In this document: piece by piece, positions 1 to 9,965 of the stretch
Position numbering within the stretch: position 1 is the first letter of the stretch
How the letters are laid out: the number at the start of each line of letters is the position of its first letter
Assembly (NCBI GenBank): GCA_028277625.1
Contig: JANQFW010000010.1
Coordinates: 1-39,119, forward strand
From: Candidatus Gastranaerophilales bacterium
GTDB lineage: Bacteria; Cyanobacteriota; Vampirovibrionia; Gastranaerophilales; JANQFW01
Reading direction: 5' to 3'
DNA: 39,119 nt
Translations under genes and position numbers: made by a program
Notes under the pieces: model-generated
The model's database searches: none
Seen by the model: only the letters and a program-made list of their open reading frames with translations
What the model was told of the DNA's origin: nothing

Positions 1-122
1 TCGTTTTTGGTCCAACGGCGCAAGATAACAATTTTATTTCGCAGTCTGTAATATAGAAATGCTGCGTATTTATCGTTGTCTTTTGGGCATGTGTCTTCAG
101 TTTTTGGAGCTTCTGCCGGCAA
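1..122 (-). CDS. Possible 5' part of an unknown gene running off the left edge
   Basis: On the minus strand a TTG at 122-120 opens a frame of 40 codons with no stop before the window edge. A GAGG lies at 136-133, about 10 bases upstream of that TTG, a normal ribosome-binding spacing here. The peptide begins MPAEAPKTEDTCPKDNDKYA and is rich in charged residues; I do not recognise it. The alternative is a plus-strand gene end: one plus frame reads protein-like up to a stop at 54-56 and another reads protein-like to a stop at 130-132, which would need a one-base frameshift near base 51. The uninterrupted minus reading is more economical, but the fragment is too short to decide. Confidence 0.3.
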   Translation of the reverse strand, partial: MPAEAPKTEDTCPKDNDKYAAFLYYRLRNKIVILRRWTKN

Positions 123-374
123 AATAAAATAACCTCAATCTTTTATCCAAATTTAGCATAATATATCTTTTATTTATTTAATATGTATTATAGCAGTTTG
201 AAAAATCCTTTGCAGAAATCTCTTTGGATTTTCAGAAAAAAGGACTATTTTGTTAAATTATTGTTACATTTTTTGAAAAATAAACAATTTTTATTAAAAA
301 AATTATTTTATATACTTGGGTAAAGGCAAGTAAAAAAGAATTAAACGAAAATTTGGTAATGTGCTAACGATGGT

Positions 375-397
375 GGTTCTGAAAAGAACCTTTTTTT
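375..397 (+). terminator. Intrinsic terminator with GAAA tetraloop
   Basis: GGTTCT (375-380), loop GAAA, AGAACC (385-390), then seven T. This is a perfect 6-bp stem with a GNRA-type loop. It points rightward, yet no plus-strand gene lies just upstream, so it may end a small RNA or a transcript from beyond the window. Confidence 0.7.
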
Positions 398-403
398 ATT
401 TTG

Positions 404-424
404 GGTGATAGTCATCACCTTTTA
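404..424 (+). terminator. Second tandem terminator-like hairpin
   Basis: GGTGAT (404-409), loop AGTC, ATCACC (414-419), then TTTTATTT. It follows the first hairpin by only six bases and has the same polarity, giving a back-to-back pair. Confidence 0.55.
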
Positions 425-598
425 TTTATGTCATCGCTACACTCCCACAAAAATACTTTTCATATTATTAAATCGAATTAAATCTGATTAGGACTGCAGC
501 ATAAAGTTTTTTTGCTATACTTAGAGTTATTAAAACTTAATATAAAAAAATTATACTGAACCTTAAAAATAAAATAATGCTAGAAGGACATACTTCAC

Positions 599-1540
599 TT
601 GAGTTCAAATATTGAAATATCATTGATAATCTGTACATGCAACAGAGTAGATATGCTCTACGACCTGCTAGAATCTATTGATGCGCAAAGCTTAGACAAA
701 TCAAGATTTGAAGTTCTTTTGATCGACCAGAGCGATGACGATAAAGCAAAAGACCTGGTCAAAGACTGCAAGTGGATAAATTATACTAAATTGGACTCAA
801 AAGGGGTGTCAATCTCAAGAAATAAAGGTATTGCAACAGCAGCAGGTGAGATTTTGGTGTTTATCGACGATGATGTGCTTTTGGGTGAAAAATATTTAGA
901 AGAAATTTTAAACTTTTTTAAAACCTCTGAGCTAAAGCCTGATATGATAGGCGGAAAAACCTTGATAGACTTTATTGGCAAAAAACCTGACTGGCTAAGT
1001 GGACGTTTATTAGAAGTATTAGCAGCGTCAGACTTTGGAGATGAACCCAAATATTATAGCGAACATCCAAAGCATGTGCCTTATACCTGCAATATGGCCA
1101 TCAAAAAATCTTGTGCCCAAAAAGTGGGTGGTTTTTCTGAGTTGATTAGCAAATTAGACCTAAAAATTGCAGTTAATGATGATGTTATTTTTGCTAACCA
1201 GGTTAGACAAGCGGGATATAATTTGGTTTATAACCCTAATATGCTAGTTTATCACAGAATGCCGGCTGCTAGATTGACATATGATTATTATAAAAAGAAA
1301 TATTTTTCGCACGGGCGATCTGATGCTTATGCTTATTATCTTTTAGGCATGTATAAATTTAAAGATATTTTTGGAAAATTGTTTTTGCACTCTAAGCGCT
1401 TGTTAGAGGGTTTTATTTTGCAGTTTTTTAAGAAGGATTTGACGGAAAAATATTATCAAAATTTAAGAATATATTATAATGCAGGGTTTTTGGCAGCATT
1501 ATTTGATTTATTAAAGAAAAAAGGTAAGACCACCCTTTAG
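599..1540 (+). CDS. Family 2 glycosyltransferase
   Basis: A GT-A fold glycosyltransferase of 313 residues that should move a sugar from a nucleotide-sugar donor to a surface polysaccharide, glycolipid or protein. Donor and acceptor cannot be read from the sequence. The N-terminus has the family pattern SLIICTCNR, then EVLLIDQS, then GVSISRNKGI and the metal/nucleotide-binding acidic cluster FIDDDV. A later NDDVIFANQVRQAGY block matches the acceptor-side ED-type motif. No membrane helix is obvious. The start is TTG at 599, supported by AGAAGGA at 582-588 with about 10 bases of spacing. It stands alone between a terminator-rich leader and a convergent malic enzyme gene, so no pathway can be inferred from its neighbours. 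The family assignment is firm, the substrate unknown. Confidence 0.9.
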   Translation: MSSNIEISLIICTCNRVDMLYDLLESIDAQSLDKSRFEVLLIDQSDDDKAKDLVKDCKWINYTKLDSKGVSISRNKGIATAAGEILVFIDDDVLLGEKYLEEILNFFKTSELKPDMIGGKTLIDFIGKKPDWLSGRLLEVLAASDFGDEPKYYSEHPKHVPYTCNMAIKKSCAQKVGGFSELISKLDLKIAVNDDVIFANQVRQAGYNLVYNPNMLVYHRMPAARLTYDYYKKKYFSHGRSDAYAYYLLGMYKFKDIFGKLFLHSKRLLEGFILQFFKKDLTEKYYQNLRIYYNAGFLAALFDLLKKKGKTTL

Positions 1541-1583
1541 TTTAAGTGGCCTAGCTGTTATTCTACAAAAAAACTTTTTATAA

Positions 1584-3599
1584 CTATCTTTTTAAACAGC
1601 CTTCGTAAAAATAGTTTTTAACTCTTTCAAAGACTTCTTCAGGCTTGATAGTTGTTTGAGCTATATTACTTTTTATGGCTTCTTCTGCAACTGCCGCTGC
1701 AACTACAGGAGGAACTCTTAAATCTAGCGCATGAGGAATAATATAATCAGGGTTTAATTCATCCTCTGTTATTAGGTCAGCTATAGCCTTAGCAGCTACA
1801 ATTTTCATCTCGTTTGTTATCTTTTTAGACTTAACATCTAAAGCGCCCCTAAAAATGCCGGGAAATGCCAGTGAGTTGTTCACCTGATTCTTAAAATCAG
1901 ACCTGCCGGTTGCTACAACAAACGCACCTGCTTCTTTAGCTTTATCCGGCATAATTTCAGGGTAAGGATTTGCAAGAGCAAACACAACAGGATTATTATT
2001 CATAGACTTAACCATATCCTGTGTTAGTACATCTTTTGCACTAAGCCCGATAAAGAAATCCACACCTTTTATAACTTCTGCTAAGTCGCCTTTGACTTTA
2101 TCAGGGTTGGTTCTTTTTGCTATTTCAGATTTATAGTGATTCATACCATCTGCTCTACGATCCCATATGGCACCTCTTGTATCGCAGAGGATTAAATTTT
2201 TAACACCACTTTGCAGCAATAGATTAGTTACCGCAATAGCGCCTGCACCTGCACCATTAACAACAATCTTGATATCTTCAGCTTTTTTGCCTGTTAATTT
2301 TAGTGCATTTAAAAAGCCTGCAAGCACAACAACCGCAGTACCATGCTGATCATCGTGGAATATAGGTATATTTAGTTTGTCTATTAGCTTTTTTTCTATT
2401 TCAAAACATCTTGGTGCTGCAATATCTTCCAGGTTTATGCCGCCCCAGATTGGACTTAATTGGCTGATGATTTCAACAAGCTCATCTACATCTTGAGTTC
2501 TAAGACATATTGGCATAGCATCAACACCACCTAATGACTTGAATAAAGCCGCTTTACCTTCCATTACAGGCAAAGCACCTTCTGGGCCAATGTTACCCAA
2601 GCCAAGCACTGCTGAACCATCACTGACCACTGCAACAAGATTGCCTTTTGCGGTTAAATCAAGCGCTCTCTTAGGGTCGTTTGCTATTTCTTTTACTATT
2701 TTATTAATTTCTTCAACTGAACAGATATCATCTAAACTACTAAGTTCTTTTAGTTTTAGTTTTGATTCTACTTGAACCACACCGCCGGTTCTTCTGTGTA
2801 GTTCAACAGATTGATCAACCAAGGGCATAGATGCTTCTTCCGGTTTTGCTTTTTCGAACCAGGAGTTTTTGCCCTCTGTTGTGTATTTATTATACTTGTC
2901 TATAATTTGCTCTAGTGTTAAGCCGTCTTTTGCATTGCCGTTTTCAATTAATGCTTTGGCTGTTAAGGTCAGAACTTCCCTTGCAAGCTCGAAAGCTTTG
3001 TTTTTATATTCATCTGGGTTTAACTCTGCTATGACGTTAAAAATGTCTTTTGGTATGGCTGTAGCCCCTGTATCTATAACAGATCTAAACAACATGCTCT
3101 CTAGTATATTATTTTTATTAATTAATTGCGAGTATTCGTGGCTGTATAAAACAGGTATATCTATTTTATCTTTTATTATATTTTGAACTTCTTGCGATAC
3201 GCCTGGAGAAACCTTTAACAAATCAATGCCTGCGAAGTTAGGAGTAAGTTTTAGCAATACATTAGCTAATTTTTCTATGTTATTTGTATCAACAACCAGC
3301 GGATAAGCATCTATTGCAGCGTATTCTCTATAATAAATCGCTTTTTCTTCTACTGATGGTATTGAACAAAGAACATTAGCAGATTTATCTCCCGGTGAGC
3401 CATCTGTTATTACTGCAATAGAATTGCCTCTGTTTGTTAAAGTGAATGATTTTTTTACATCGTCTGCAACAACTGAGCTAACTTTTCCTACGCCGGGAGT
3501 ATAAACTAAACTTAATGAATAAGAGTCCCTTACAGGTATTTTTAGGTCTATCCCCCATAAACCATTGTATTTTTCCCTATAATATACACTATTTTTCAT
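1584..3599 (-). CDS. NAD(P)-dependent malic enzyme with a duplicated N-terminal domain
   Basis: Oxidative decarboxylation of malate to pyruvate, cytoplasmic. Residues about 280-671 hold a malic enzyme: [20 protein letters not shown], lysine 349 in MEGKAALF, the metal-binding NLEDI (389-393) and HDDQHGTA (415-422), and a GAGAGAIA Rossmann loop (449-456). Residues about 5-160 are a diverged second copy of the N-terminal domain, with YTPGV (33-37), an aligned lysine at about 86 and AIDAYPL matching GVDAMPI. Usual small bacterial enzymes are about 400-480 residues, so this 671-residue chain is longer by the extra domain. The catalytic-tyrosine motif YTPGV is found only in copy 1; copy 2 has diverged there ([10 protein letters not shown]). 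Metal ligands are intact only in copy 2. The ATG has AAGGG upstream. It faces the glycosyltransferase tail-to-tail. NAD versus NADP preference cannot be read. Confidence 0.88.
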   Translation of the reverse strand: MKNSVYYREKYNGLWGIDLKIPVRDSYSLSLVYTPGVGKVSSVVADDVKKSFTLTNRGNSIAVITDGSPGDKSANVLCSIPSVEEKAIYYREYAAIDAYPLVVDTNNIEKLANVLLKLTPNFAGIDLLKVSPGVSQEVQNIIKDKIDIPVLYSHEYSQLINKNNILESMLFRSVIDTGATAIPKDIFNVIAELNPDEYKNKAFELAREVLTLTAKALIENGNAKDGLTLEQIIDKYNKYTTEGKNSWFEKAKPEEASMPLVDQSVELHRRTGGVVQVESKLKLKELSSLDDICSVEEINKIVKEIANDPKRALDLTAKGNLVAVVSDGSAVLGLGNIGPEGALPVMEGKAALFKSLGGVDAMPICLRTQDVDELVEIISQLSPIWGGINLEDIAAPRCFEIEKKLIDKLNIPIFHDDQHGTAVVVLAGFLNALKLTGKKAEDIKIVVNGAGAGAIAVTNLLLQSGVKNLILCDTRGAIWDRRADGMNHYKSEIAKRTNPDKVKGDLAEVIKGVDFFIGLSAKDVLTQDMVKSMNNNPVVFALANPYPEIMPDKAKEAGAFVVATGRSDFKNQVNNSLAFPGIFRGALDVKSKKITNEMKIVAAKAIADLITEDELNPDYIIPHALDLRVPPVVAAAVAEEAIKSNIAQTTIKPEEVFERVKNYFYEGCLKR

Positions 3600-3703
3600 A
3601 CTTACAACCCTTTATATATAAATTAAAACCATGTAATTAAAAGATGTTTTGCATTACATATTTAATTTAAACATAAAGATTCGGGTTAAAATACTTTATT
3701 TTA

Positions 3704-6700
3704 TCAAAAATTAGTATCTACAGATGCGTCAGAATACTCATTAGGATAGTCTTCGAACTTATCCAGCACGCCAACAAGCTTATTAAGTTTCAAATCAAAA
3801 TCCAGTATTCTCTTTTCGAGCGTATCCATTCTTTTCATTACCAAGTTACTGTTTTTTCCGGTTTCATTCATAGCTGTAACCTGTCCTGCGATAAACTCTA
3901 ATATCGATCTATCTTCTTGAGGTCTTAAGCCCTCTTGAGCCTTTTGGATTCCATCCAGCTTTTTATCCAAGTGTTGAAAGCGTACTTCCATGTTGCTAAA
4001 TCTTGAATAAATTCTTTTTAGATTTTCATCAACAACGTTTCTCATCTGCTTAAAAGATGTTTCTATCAAGTAATTGATCTTATCTTCAAATTCAGTTAGA
4101 TTACCGGAATTATATTCATAGTCATAGCTGCTCTCCTTTGTTGTAGGACTTTCCAGCATGCTTTGACTTAATTTTCTCAGCTCTTCTCTTACTCTTGCTT
4201 CGTAAGCAGAAATAGAATGATTAATATTAGACATCTGCTGAGAGACACTTGTTAGCTCTGTGTCTAATTTTTGAAAATTATTTGTATTATTCTGTTCTAA
4301 ATTAGCTATCAGGGCATTTAGTTCTAGCTTGAAGTTATTAACTGCACCTGATCTGTCCATTAGACCTTCAATGCGCTTATAATTTAGGCTCATGTCTTCT
4401 CTGGATAGAGATAAATCGTTAGACATCTCTTTTAGCTTAGATAAAATATCAGTATTTAAGCTTTTTAGTTCTTTATGCTCGTTATCAGACTGAGCCAGTG
4501 CATTGCCTATATTACCTTCTAGCTTATCTATCTTTTTGGCTACTTTAATAAAGTTAGAGTCAAACTTTTCCAGGGCATTATTTAGCTCATTTTTTAGAGA
4601 GACTATTATACTTTGAAGTTCTTCATTTTTCTGATTACCTACAGTTAAAAGGTTTTCCATTGATTTGGAGTGCTTTTGTTCAACTGCTTGCATTTCTTCT
4701 TTAATAAGCTTAAATTCTACGAATAGCTTTTTAAGCTTATCATCTTTTATGTCTTTTACGTCGTCTTTAATGTCTTCTACAATATGTCCGGCACTATCTA
4801 TCCATTCTGCCAATTGAACCAGAATATTTTTAATTGTCATATAAGAGTTTTGATTGTTATTAACAGTATGGCTAAGTCTGTTAATCATGTTAAATAAATC
4901 TTTTAAGCTTTTTATAATGTGTTTTCTGGAATCTTGAACAGAAAAGCTAATTTGCACCAGGTTATTTTTTAGCCCTTCATTACTGGAGTCAAAATTGCTA
5001 TTTAATTTGTTTAATCTATCATTTATTTCCTTTGTAGGAGATTCTATTAACTGCCTGCATTCATTTAATGAGGACTTAATAAATTCAGCATCTCCCGAGG
5101 TGTTTCTCATAAAATTACTTGTTTTGGTGGTTAAATCGGATAAATCTGTTTTTAACTCATTAAACCTGCCAAAAATATTGGTCATATCGTTTCTTAAGTC
5201 CATAATGCTTGATGGACTTGGAGTTAAGCTTACATTTTTTGATGAAGTTTCTTCCAATAAATCTGAGAGCTTAATAAGTTCTTCTGAGTTAAGCTTGATT
5301 TGACTCTTAATTTCTTCTTGTTTGCTTATGATATTAGAGTAGTTGTTGCTAACTGTTTCATTTAGCCGGCTTATTTCATCACTATCGCCATTGCTGCTAT
5401 TGTAGGCTTCGCACAATTGGCTTAGCTTGGCAATATTTTCGTTTATTGTTTCAGTTATTGCTTCGCTTAGTTGATGATTATCATTGTTGTTATTATTGCT
5501 ATTACTGCTAACAAAATCGTATATTTTATTTATACCACTGTTATTATTGTCAATAGCATCATGTAGCAGATTAATTTCACTATTATAGTTGCTAACTATC
5601 TCATTTAAGCGGTTAATTTCTACAGTATTATTGTTAATAGTGCTACTGAGCTCATTATTTATATCATTAACTGCCGAAATATTTTTTAATAGATTCTCTA
5701 CTCGTTCGTTGGTATCTTTAGATACATTTACACTGTTATCAACACTTTCGGCAAATTCTTCCGTTATTCTTTTCGACTCAAGAGCTATATTAATTATTCG
5801 GTCAAAAGCTTTTTCCGCTTCTTCAATAACACTAGGAAGCACGCTATTGTAATTGTTATTAGGAGTCTTTAATTTTGCAGAAAAGTCCGTTTGTGCCAAA
5901 TTTTCTACAAAAGATTTTAACTCATTTAACTCTTCATAAATTATAGAAATTTTTGCATCTAACCCGGGAGTCTCTGGATTATGTTCAACTACGCCTAAAC
6001 TGCTTTTAATTATATTAATATCATTTAATATATTAAAGACTTCATCTTTTATAGAATTTTCTTGCAGTTTATCTTTAATGTATTCTATTTTTTCAGATAT
6101 TTCCTGGATACCTTCAGTGTTATCTATGGAGCGGTCTGGTTCTCTATAAGGTTCAGCGCCTATTGATTTTATACTATTTTTTACTTCTTCCAGCTTAAAG
6201 CTTAGCTCTTCAAATTTTTCTTCTGTTTCCAGTGATAGAAGCTGATTTTCTACTTCTTCTACATAAGTATTAATATCAACACTTTCCTGGCTAGCTTTAA
6301 ATTCTTCGAACTTTGCATTTAATAAACTTAAAATAGCTTCTGAATTAAACGATGTTGACTTTTCCTCTTTATCTTCTAAAGCAGAATTATATTGAAAATC
6401 ATTAAGCTTAGAATTTAATTCATCCAGTTTTTCAACTATAGCGTTATCAGTAGATGGCTGCTTTTCTTTTATATCCTGAAGACTTTGTAGAATATAAGCT
6501 ATTTCATCTTTTATGGTAATAGATTGTATTTGAGCTTCAATGTCATTTAATTTTTCTTTTGTTTCTTCTACTGCAAGCCTATCTTTTAGTTCTTCCAGCC
6601 TGCCTATTATTTCAATTACTTCATCTCTGACATACAATTCTTCTGCTTTACTTTTAAAATCTGCCAATACTTCGTTAAAAGATGTACTGTCTTTTAATTC

Positions 6701-9649
6701 ATCAATTTGTTCTTCTAACTCTAAGGCTGAAATGTGATCCTTAAGCTCTTGAAGTTTATCTAAAATAACAGAAATATCTTCTTTTACAGCAAAATTTTCT
6801 GACCTTTGCTGCAAATCAACAAGCTTAGAGTCAGAGTCTTCTATACTGGAAACACTTTCACTTATTTTGTTTAAAGTAACTCCAACGTTTTCTATCTCAG
6901 ATTTTATAGATAAGCCTTCTTCTTGCTTGTTTACTTCAAATACTGTTTGATCAAGTTGCAGCTGAGATGCTTTGTCTTTAAGTTCTTCCAGAGCAGCAAT
7001 AATTTCATTATTTCTACTGTTTAAATTATTTTGCAGATTTTCTACAGTTTCTTTTTTCGCCAAATTAGATATATTATCGTTTATTGAATCAATGCTCTGC
7101 ATTTTGTCTAAAATATTAGACATATCATCACTTATAGATAAATATTCTATTTTGTTTGTTACTTCTGATAGCTTTTGCTCTAAATATTCTTGCGAGAGTT
7201 TATCTGTAGGTATATCTTCTATTTTATTGGTTATATCAGATAATTTTTGCTCAATATCACCCTGAGATAGTTTATGCTTTATTTCTTCCAGGCTGGCAAT
7301 AATTTCAATATTTTTATCATTTAACCTATCTTGCAGTGCTTCTATAAGTTCAGCTTTAGGCAAATTAGATATATTATCTTTTATTGAATCTATATTCTGA
7401 ACTTTATCTAAAAGACTGTACACATCATCTTTTACGGATAATTCTTCTATTTTATTTTTTACTTCTGATAGTTTTTGATCAATGTCATCTTGAAATACTT
7501 TATGCTTTATTTCTTCCAGGCAGCCAATAATTTGTATATTTTTATCATTTAAGTTATCTTGTAGGTCTTCTATAGTTTCACTTTTTGGCAAGTTAGATAT
7601 ATTGTCATTTATTGAGTCTATATTTTGTACTTTATCTAAAAGACTGTATACATCGTCTTTTACAGATAGTTCTTCTATTTTATTTTTTACTTCTGATAGT
7701 TTTTGATCAATATCATCTTGTGATACTTTATTTTTAAGTTCTTCCAGACTAGCAATAACTTGATTATTTCTATTGCTCAAGTTATTTTGCAGTGCTTCTA
7801 TCAGGTCAACTTTTGGCAAATTAGATATATTGTCATTTATTAAATCTATATTTTGCACCTTGTCTAAAAGATTGTAAATATCATCCTTTACAGGCAATTC
7901 TTCTATTTTGTCTGTTACTTCTGATAATTTTTGATCAATATCATCTCTCAAGACTTTATCTTTAAGGTCTTCTATGTTAGCAAGAATTTGAGCATTTTTA
8001 TCATTTAGATTATCTTGTAAGTCTTCTATGTCTTCATTTTTTGCCAAAGCAGACATATTCTCATTTATGAAATCAATACCTTGCACTTTGTCTGAAATAT
8101 TATATATTTCTTCTTTTAAAGAACTTTCTTGAGCTTGAACTTGATATTTTATTTCATTTAAGGCTTTATCAACTTCTTCAACTTGAAATCTGTCTTTTAA
8201 GCATTCAAGCCTGCCTATTACTTCGCCCAAATCTTCTTTTACAGACATTTCTTCTATTTTTAGCTTTATTTCTGAGAATTGGCTGTCTAATTTTTCTTGA
8301 GAAATTATTTCTCTAATGGTCTCTAAACGATCTATTAATTGAGTATTTGTCTCATTCTGGCTATTTCTAAATTCTTCTAGTGCCTCACTTTTTGCTAAGG
8401 CAGGTAATTTATCATTTATCGACTTTACATTTTCAAATATATAATTATTTAAATCTTTTAAAAGAGAAGTTAGTGACACCAGATTTTGATTAAACATATC
8501 TATTGATAAATCTTTTTTAAACAGGTCCATAGAGTCTTTAAAATAGCTTTCTAGCCCTTTTAGCTCTTGAGAAAATTCTTCAAATTGATTTTTAATCGTG
8601 CCTTCTTCAAAAAACAGCTGTAGGTTTTCAATCCCATTTTGTACAGATACGGATGACTCTTTTAGTTGTTCTACTTCATGTTGAAAATATTCAACATGAT
8701 TAGCAACTTCGGTGCCAAATGCAATGTTTTGTTTTTCTATTTGTTTCTCTAGGTGAAAATTTATAGATTCACTGGTTTTATTTAAAACATTTTCCAGGTT
8801 AGAAAAGCCTTCTTTAAGCTCACTAGAAGAACTATCAGAGTGATAAGAGGTTATCGCAAACGATTTCATTTCGGCAAGAAAACTGCTAAACTCGTTTAAT
8901 CTTTCTTCTATATCAGCAATTCCAAGCTTAATCTCTTCTACGCCATCTTCTGAGGGTACTGCTTTTAGCAGTTCAAAAACTGCATCAAATTTTTGGGTAA
9001 CGCCCTGGACCTCTCCTTTTAGTTGGTCTATTTTTTCAGTTTGAGAGTTTTTACAAACTTCTTTAATTTCTGTTGTTATTAGTTCTAATTTTTCGAGAGT
9101 GTTTTTTATGTATTCATCTTCTTGATTTTGAGCTTGATTTTCAATATGGAATTTTAGTTGATCAAATCTGGAGTTTATAGCATTAAAATTCTGCTCATAG
9201 CTTGATAATGAGCTTTTTAAGCTTTCCAGGTCAGTTTCTGTTGTATTGTCTAATTTGTCATAAATTTTATTTATATTAGATTGAGAGCTCCAAAACTCAT
9301 CTTTTAATCCACAGACAGAATCCTTTAAGATTTCTATTTGCTCATTGCAGTGATTAAATATTTTTTCTTCTTGAATTTCTGTAGAAATATTTATAATTTT
9401 TTTAACTATATCTTCTAAAGAGCCTACTTTTTCTTCTATGATATTTTGTTTTTCTTCAATTTCTTGTTTTAAATCGGTTAGTGCCAACTCAAAGTAGTCT
9501 ACACCACCTGTCTGGGCAATAACATCTACTTTTGCTTCAAGACGATTTAATACTTCATCGCTTTGACCGGAAGATGCTACCGGGTACTTTTCTATAAACT
9601 CTTCTACTAAAGAAGCTAACCTATCAATCTTATTATTTTCAAACTCCAT
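3704..9649 (-). CDS. Giant coiled-coil protein with 76-residue repeats, function unknown
   Basis: A 1981-residue protein that is almost entirely heptad-like helix rich in Glu, Lys, Asn, Ser, Leu and Ile, with no signal peptide and no membrane segment, so a cytoplasmic structural or scaffolding filament is the likeliest role (inference). Residues about 500-870 contain five units of a 76-residue repeat (core LLDKVQNIDSINDNISNLPK, then LQDNLNDKN, then LEEIKHKV and QKLSEVKNKIEEL). An Asn/Ser-rich stretch follows around residues 1320-1420, and a less repetitive C-terminal part ends in VDTNF. Other long coiled-coil proteins would give spurious similarity, so homology to SMC, myosin or methyl-accepting proteins should not be assumed. 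No ATPase head is present. The start is supported by GGGAGAG 11 bases upstream. It appears monocistronic, with a long leader of at least 200 bases possible. I do not recognise a family. Confidence 0.85.
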   Translation of the reverse strand: MEFENNKIDRLASLVEEFIEKYPVASSGQSDEVLNRLEAKVDVIAQTGGVDYFELALTDLKQEIEEKQNIIEEKVGSLEDIVKKIINISTEIQEEKIFNHCNEQIEILKDSVCGLKDEFWSSQSNINKIYDKLDNTTETDLESLKSSLSSYEQNFNAINSRFDQLKFHIENQAQNQEDEYIKNTLEKLELITTEIKEVCKNSQTEKIDQLKGEVQGVTQKFDAVFELLKAVPSEDGVEEIKLGIADIEERLNEFSSFLAEMKSFAITSYHSDSSSSELKEGFSNLENVLNKTSESINFHLEKQIEKQNIAFGTEVANHVEYFQHEVEQLKESSVSVQNGIENLQLFFEEGTIKNQFEEFSQELKGLESYFKDSMDLFKKDLSIDMFNQNLVSLTSLLKDLNNYIFENVKSINDKLPALAKSEALEEFRNSQNETNTQLIDRLETIREIISQEKLDSQFSEIKLKIEEMSVKEDLGEVIGRLECLKDRFQVEEVDKALNEIKYQVQAQESSLKEEIYNISDKVQGIDFINENMSALAKNEDIEDLQDNLNDKNAQILANIEDLKDKVLRDDIDQKLSEVTDKIEELPVKDDIYNLLDKVQNIDLINDNISNLPKVDLIEALQNNLSNRNNQVIASLEELKNKVSQDDIDQKLSEVKNKIEELSVKDDVYSLLDKVQNIDSINDNISNLPKSETIEDLQDNLNDKNIQIIGCLEEIKHKVFQDDIDQKLSEVKNKIEELSVKDDVYSLLDKVQNIDSIKDNISNLPKAELIEALQDRLNDKNIEIIASLEEIKHKLSQGDIEQKLSDITNKIEDIPTDKLSQEYLEQKLSEVTNKIEYLSISDDMSNILDKMQSIDSINDNISNLAKKETVENLQNNLNSRNNEIIAALEELKDKASQLQLDQTVFEVNKQEEGLSIKSEIENVGVTLNKISESVSSIEDSDSKLVDLQQRSENFAVKEDISVILDKLQELKDHISALELEEQIDELKDSTSFNEVLADFKSKAEELYVRDEVIEIIGRLEELKDRLAVEETKEKLNDIEAQIQSITIKDEIAYILQSLQDIKEKQPSTDNAIVEKLDELNSKLNDFQYNSALEDKEEKSTSFNSEAILSLLNAKFEEFKASQESVDINTYVEEVENQLLSLETEEKFEELSFKLEEVKNSIKSIGAEPYREPDRSIDNTEGIQEISEKIEYIKDKLQENSIKDEVFNILNDINIIKSSLGVVEHNPETPGLDAKISIIYEELNELKSFVENLAQTDFSAKLKTPNNNYNSVLPSVIEEAEKAFDRIINIALESKRITEEFAESVDNSVNVSKDTNERVENLLKNISAVNDINNELSSTINNNTVEINRLNEIVSNYNSEINLLHDAIDNNNSGINKIYDFVSSNSNNNNNDNHQLSEAITETINENIAKLSQLCEAYNSSNGDSDEISRLNETVSNNYSNIISKQEEIKSQIKLNSEELIKLSDLLEETSSKNVSLTPSPSSIMDLRNDMTNIFGRFNELKTDLSDLTTKTSNFMRNTSGDAEFIKSSLNECRQLIESPTKEINDRLNKLNSNFDSSNEGLKNNLVQISFSVQDSRKHIIKSLKDLFNMINRLSHTVNNNQNSYMTIKNILVQLAEWIDSAGHIVEDIKDDVKDIKDDKLKKLFVEFKLIKEEMQAVEQKHSKSMENLLTVGNQKNEELQSIIVSLKNELNNALEKFDSNFIKVAKKIDKLEGNIGNALAQSDNEHKELKSLNTDILSKLKEMSNDLSLSREDMSLNYKRIEGLMDRSGAVNNFKLELNALIANLEQNNTNNFQKLDTELTSVSQQMSNINHSISAYEARVREELRKLSQSMLESPTTKESSYDYEYNSGNLTEFEDKINYLIETSFKQMRNVVDENLKRIYSRFSNMEVRFQHLDKKLDGIQKAQEGLRPQEDRSILEFIAGQVTAMNETGKNSNLVMKRMDTLEKRILDFDLKLNKLVGVLDKFEDYPNEYSDASVDTNF
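6990..8170 (-). repeat. 228-bp in-frame tandem repeats within the coiled-coil gene
   Basis: The segment encoding LDKVQ recurs at plus-strand positions about 7101, 7401, 7629, 7857 and 8085. Three steps are exactly 228 bp (76 codons). The step between 7101 and 7401 is 300 bp because a 24-residue piece containing another QKLSEVTNKIE was inserted. The two middle units are nearly identical at protein level, suggesting recent duplication or homogenisation. The outer boundaries given are approximate. Confidence 0.85.
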
Positions 9650-9965
9650 AGAAGAAACTCTCCCTAATCTAATAAATATTCCAAACTCTATCTTAAATAA
9701 TTTTATAAAAATAGACTTAATTAAACAACTCTAATCATAATTTTAGCAAGTTTTTTAATTTTTAAAAACTATTGTTCCTATCTTCTATAGGTTTAGATAG
9801 CACTGTTATAGCCACTTTTTATTAATTTTATTTAATTTAAAGATTTTTTGGTTCGACATATTGACAATTCTACAATGAATTATAGCAACAAATAACTTAA
9901 CAAAAAATATATTTATTATACTTTTTAACAATAATTATTGAAGTAGTTTCTATTAGCTATAGTAA

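Larger units (their letters stand above)
123..598. other. Intergenic region upstream of the glycosyltransferase gene
   Basis: This stretch has no convincing open frame. It holds two consecutive plus-strand terminator hairpins at 375-424, described separately, and two TATACT sequences that could be -10 elements: one at 311-316 ahead of those hairpins and one at 516-521 ahead of the glycosyltransferase. Neither has a clear -35 box. The rest is very AT-rich with nothing I can name. Confidence 0.6.

Noticed and set aside
4995-7265. Plus-strand open frames opposite the coiled-coil gene
   Set aside because: Ser/Leu/Phe-rich shadows produced by the Glu/Lys/Asn-rich gene on the other strand; no ribosome-binding sites or known domains.
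9861-9886. Perfect TTGACA as a plus-strand promoter
   Set aside because: The only TATA-like sequence after it (TATAGC at 9881) is 14 bases away, too short for a normal spacer.
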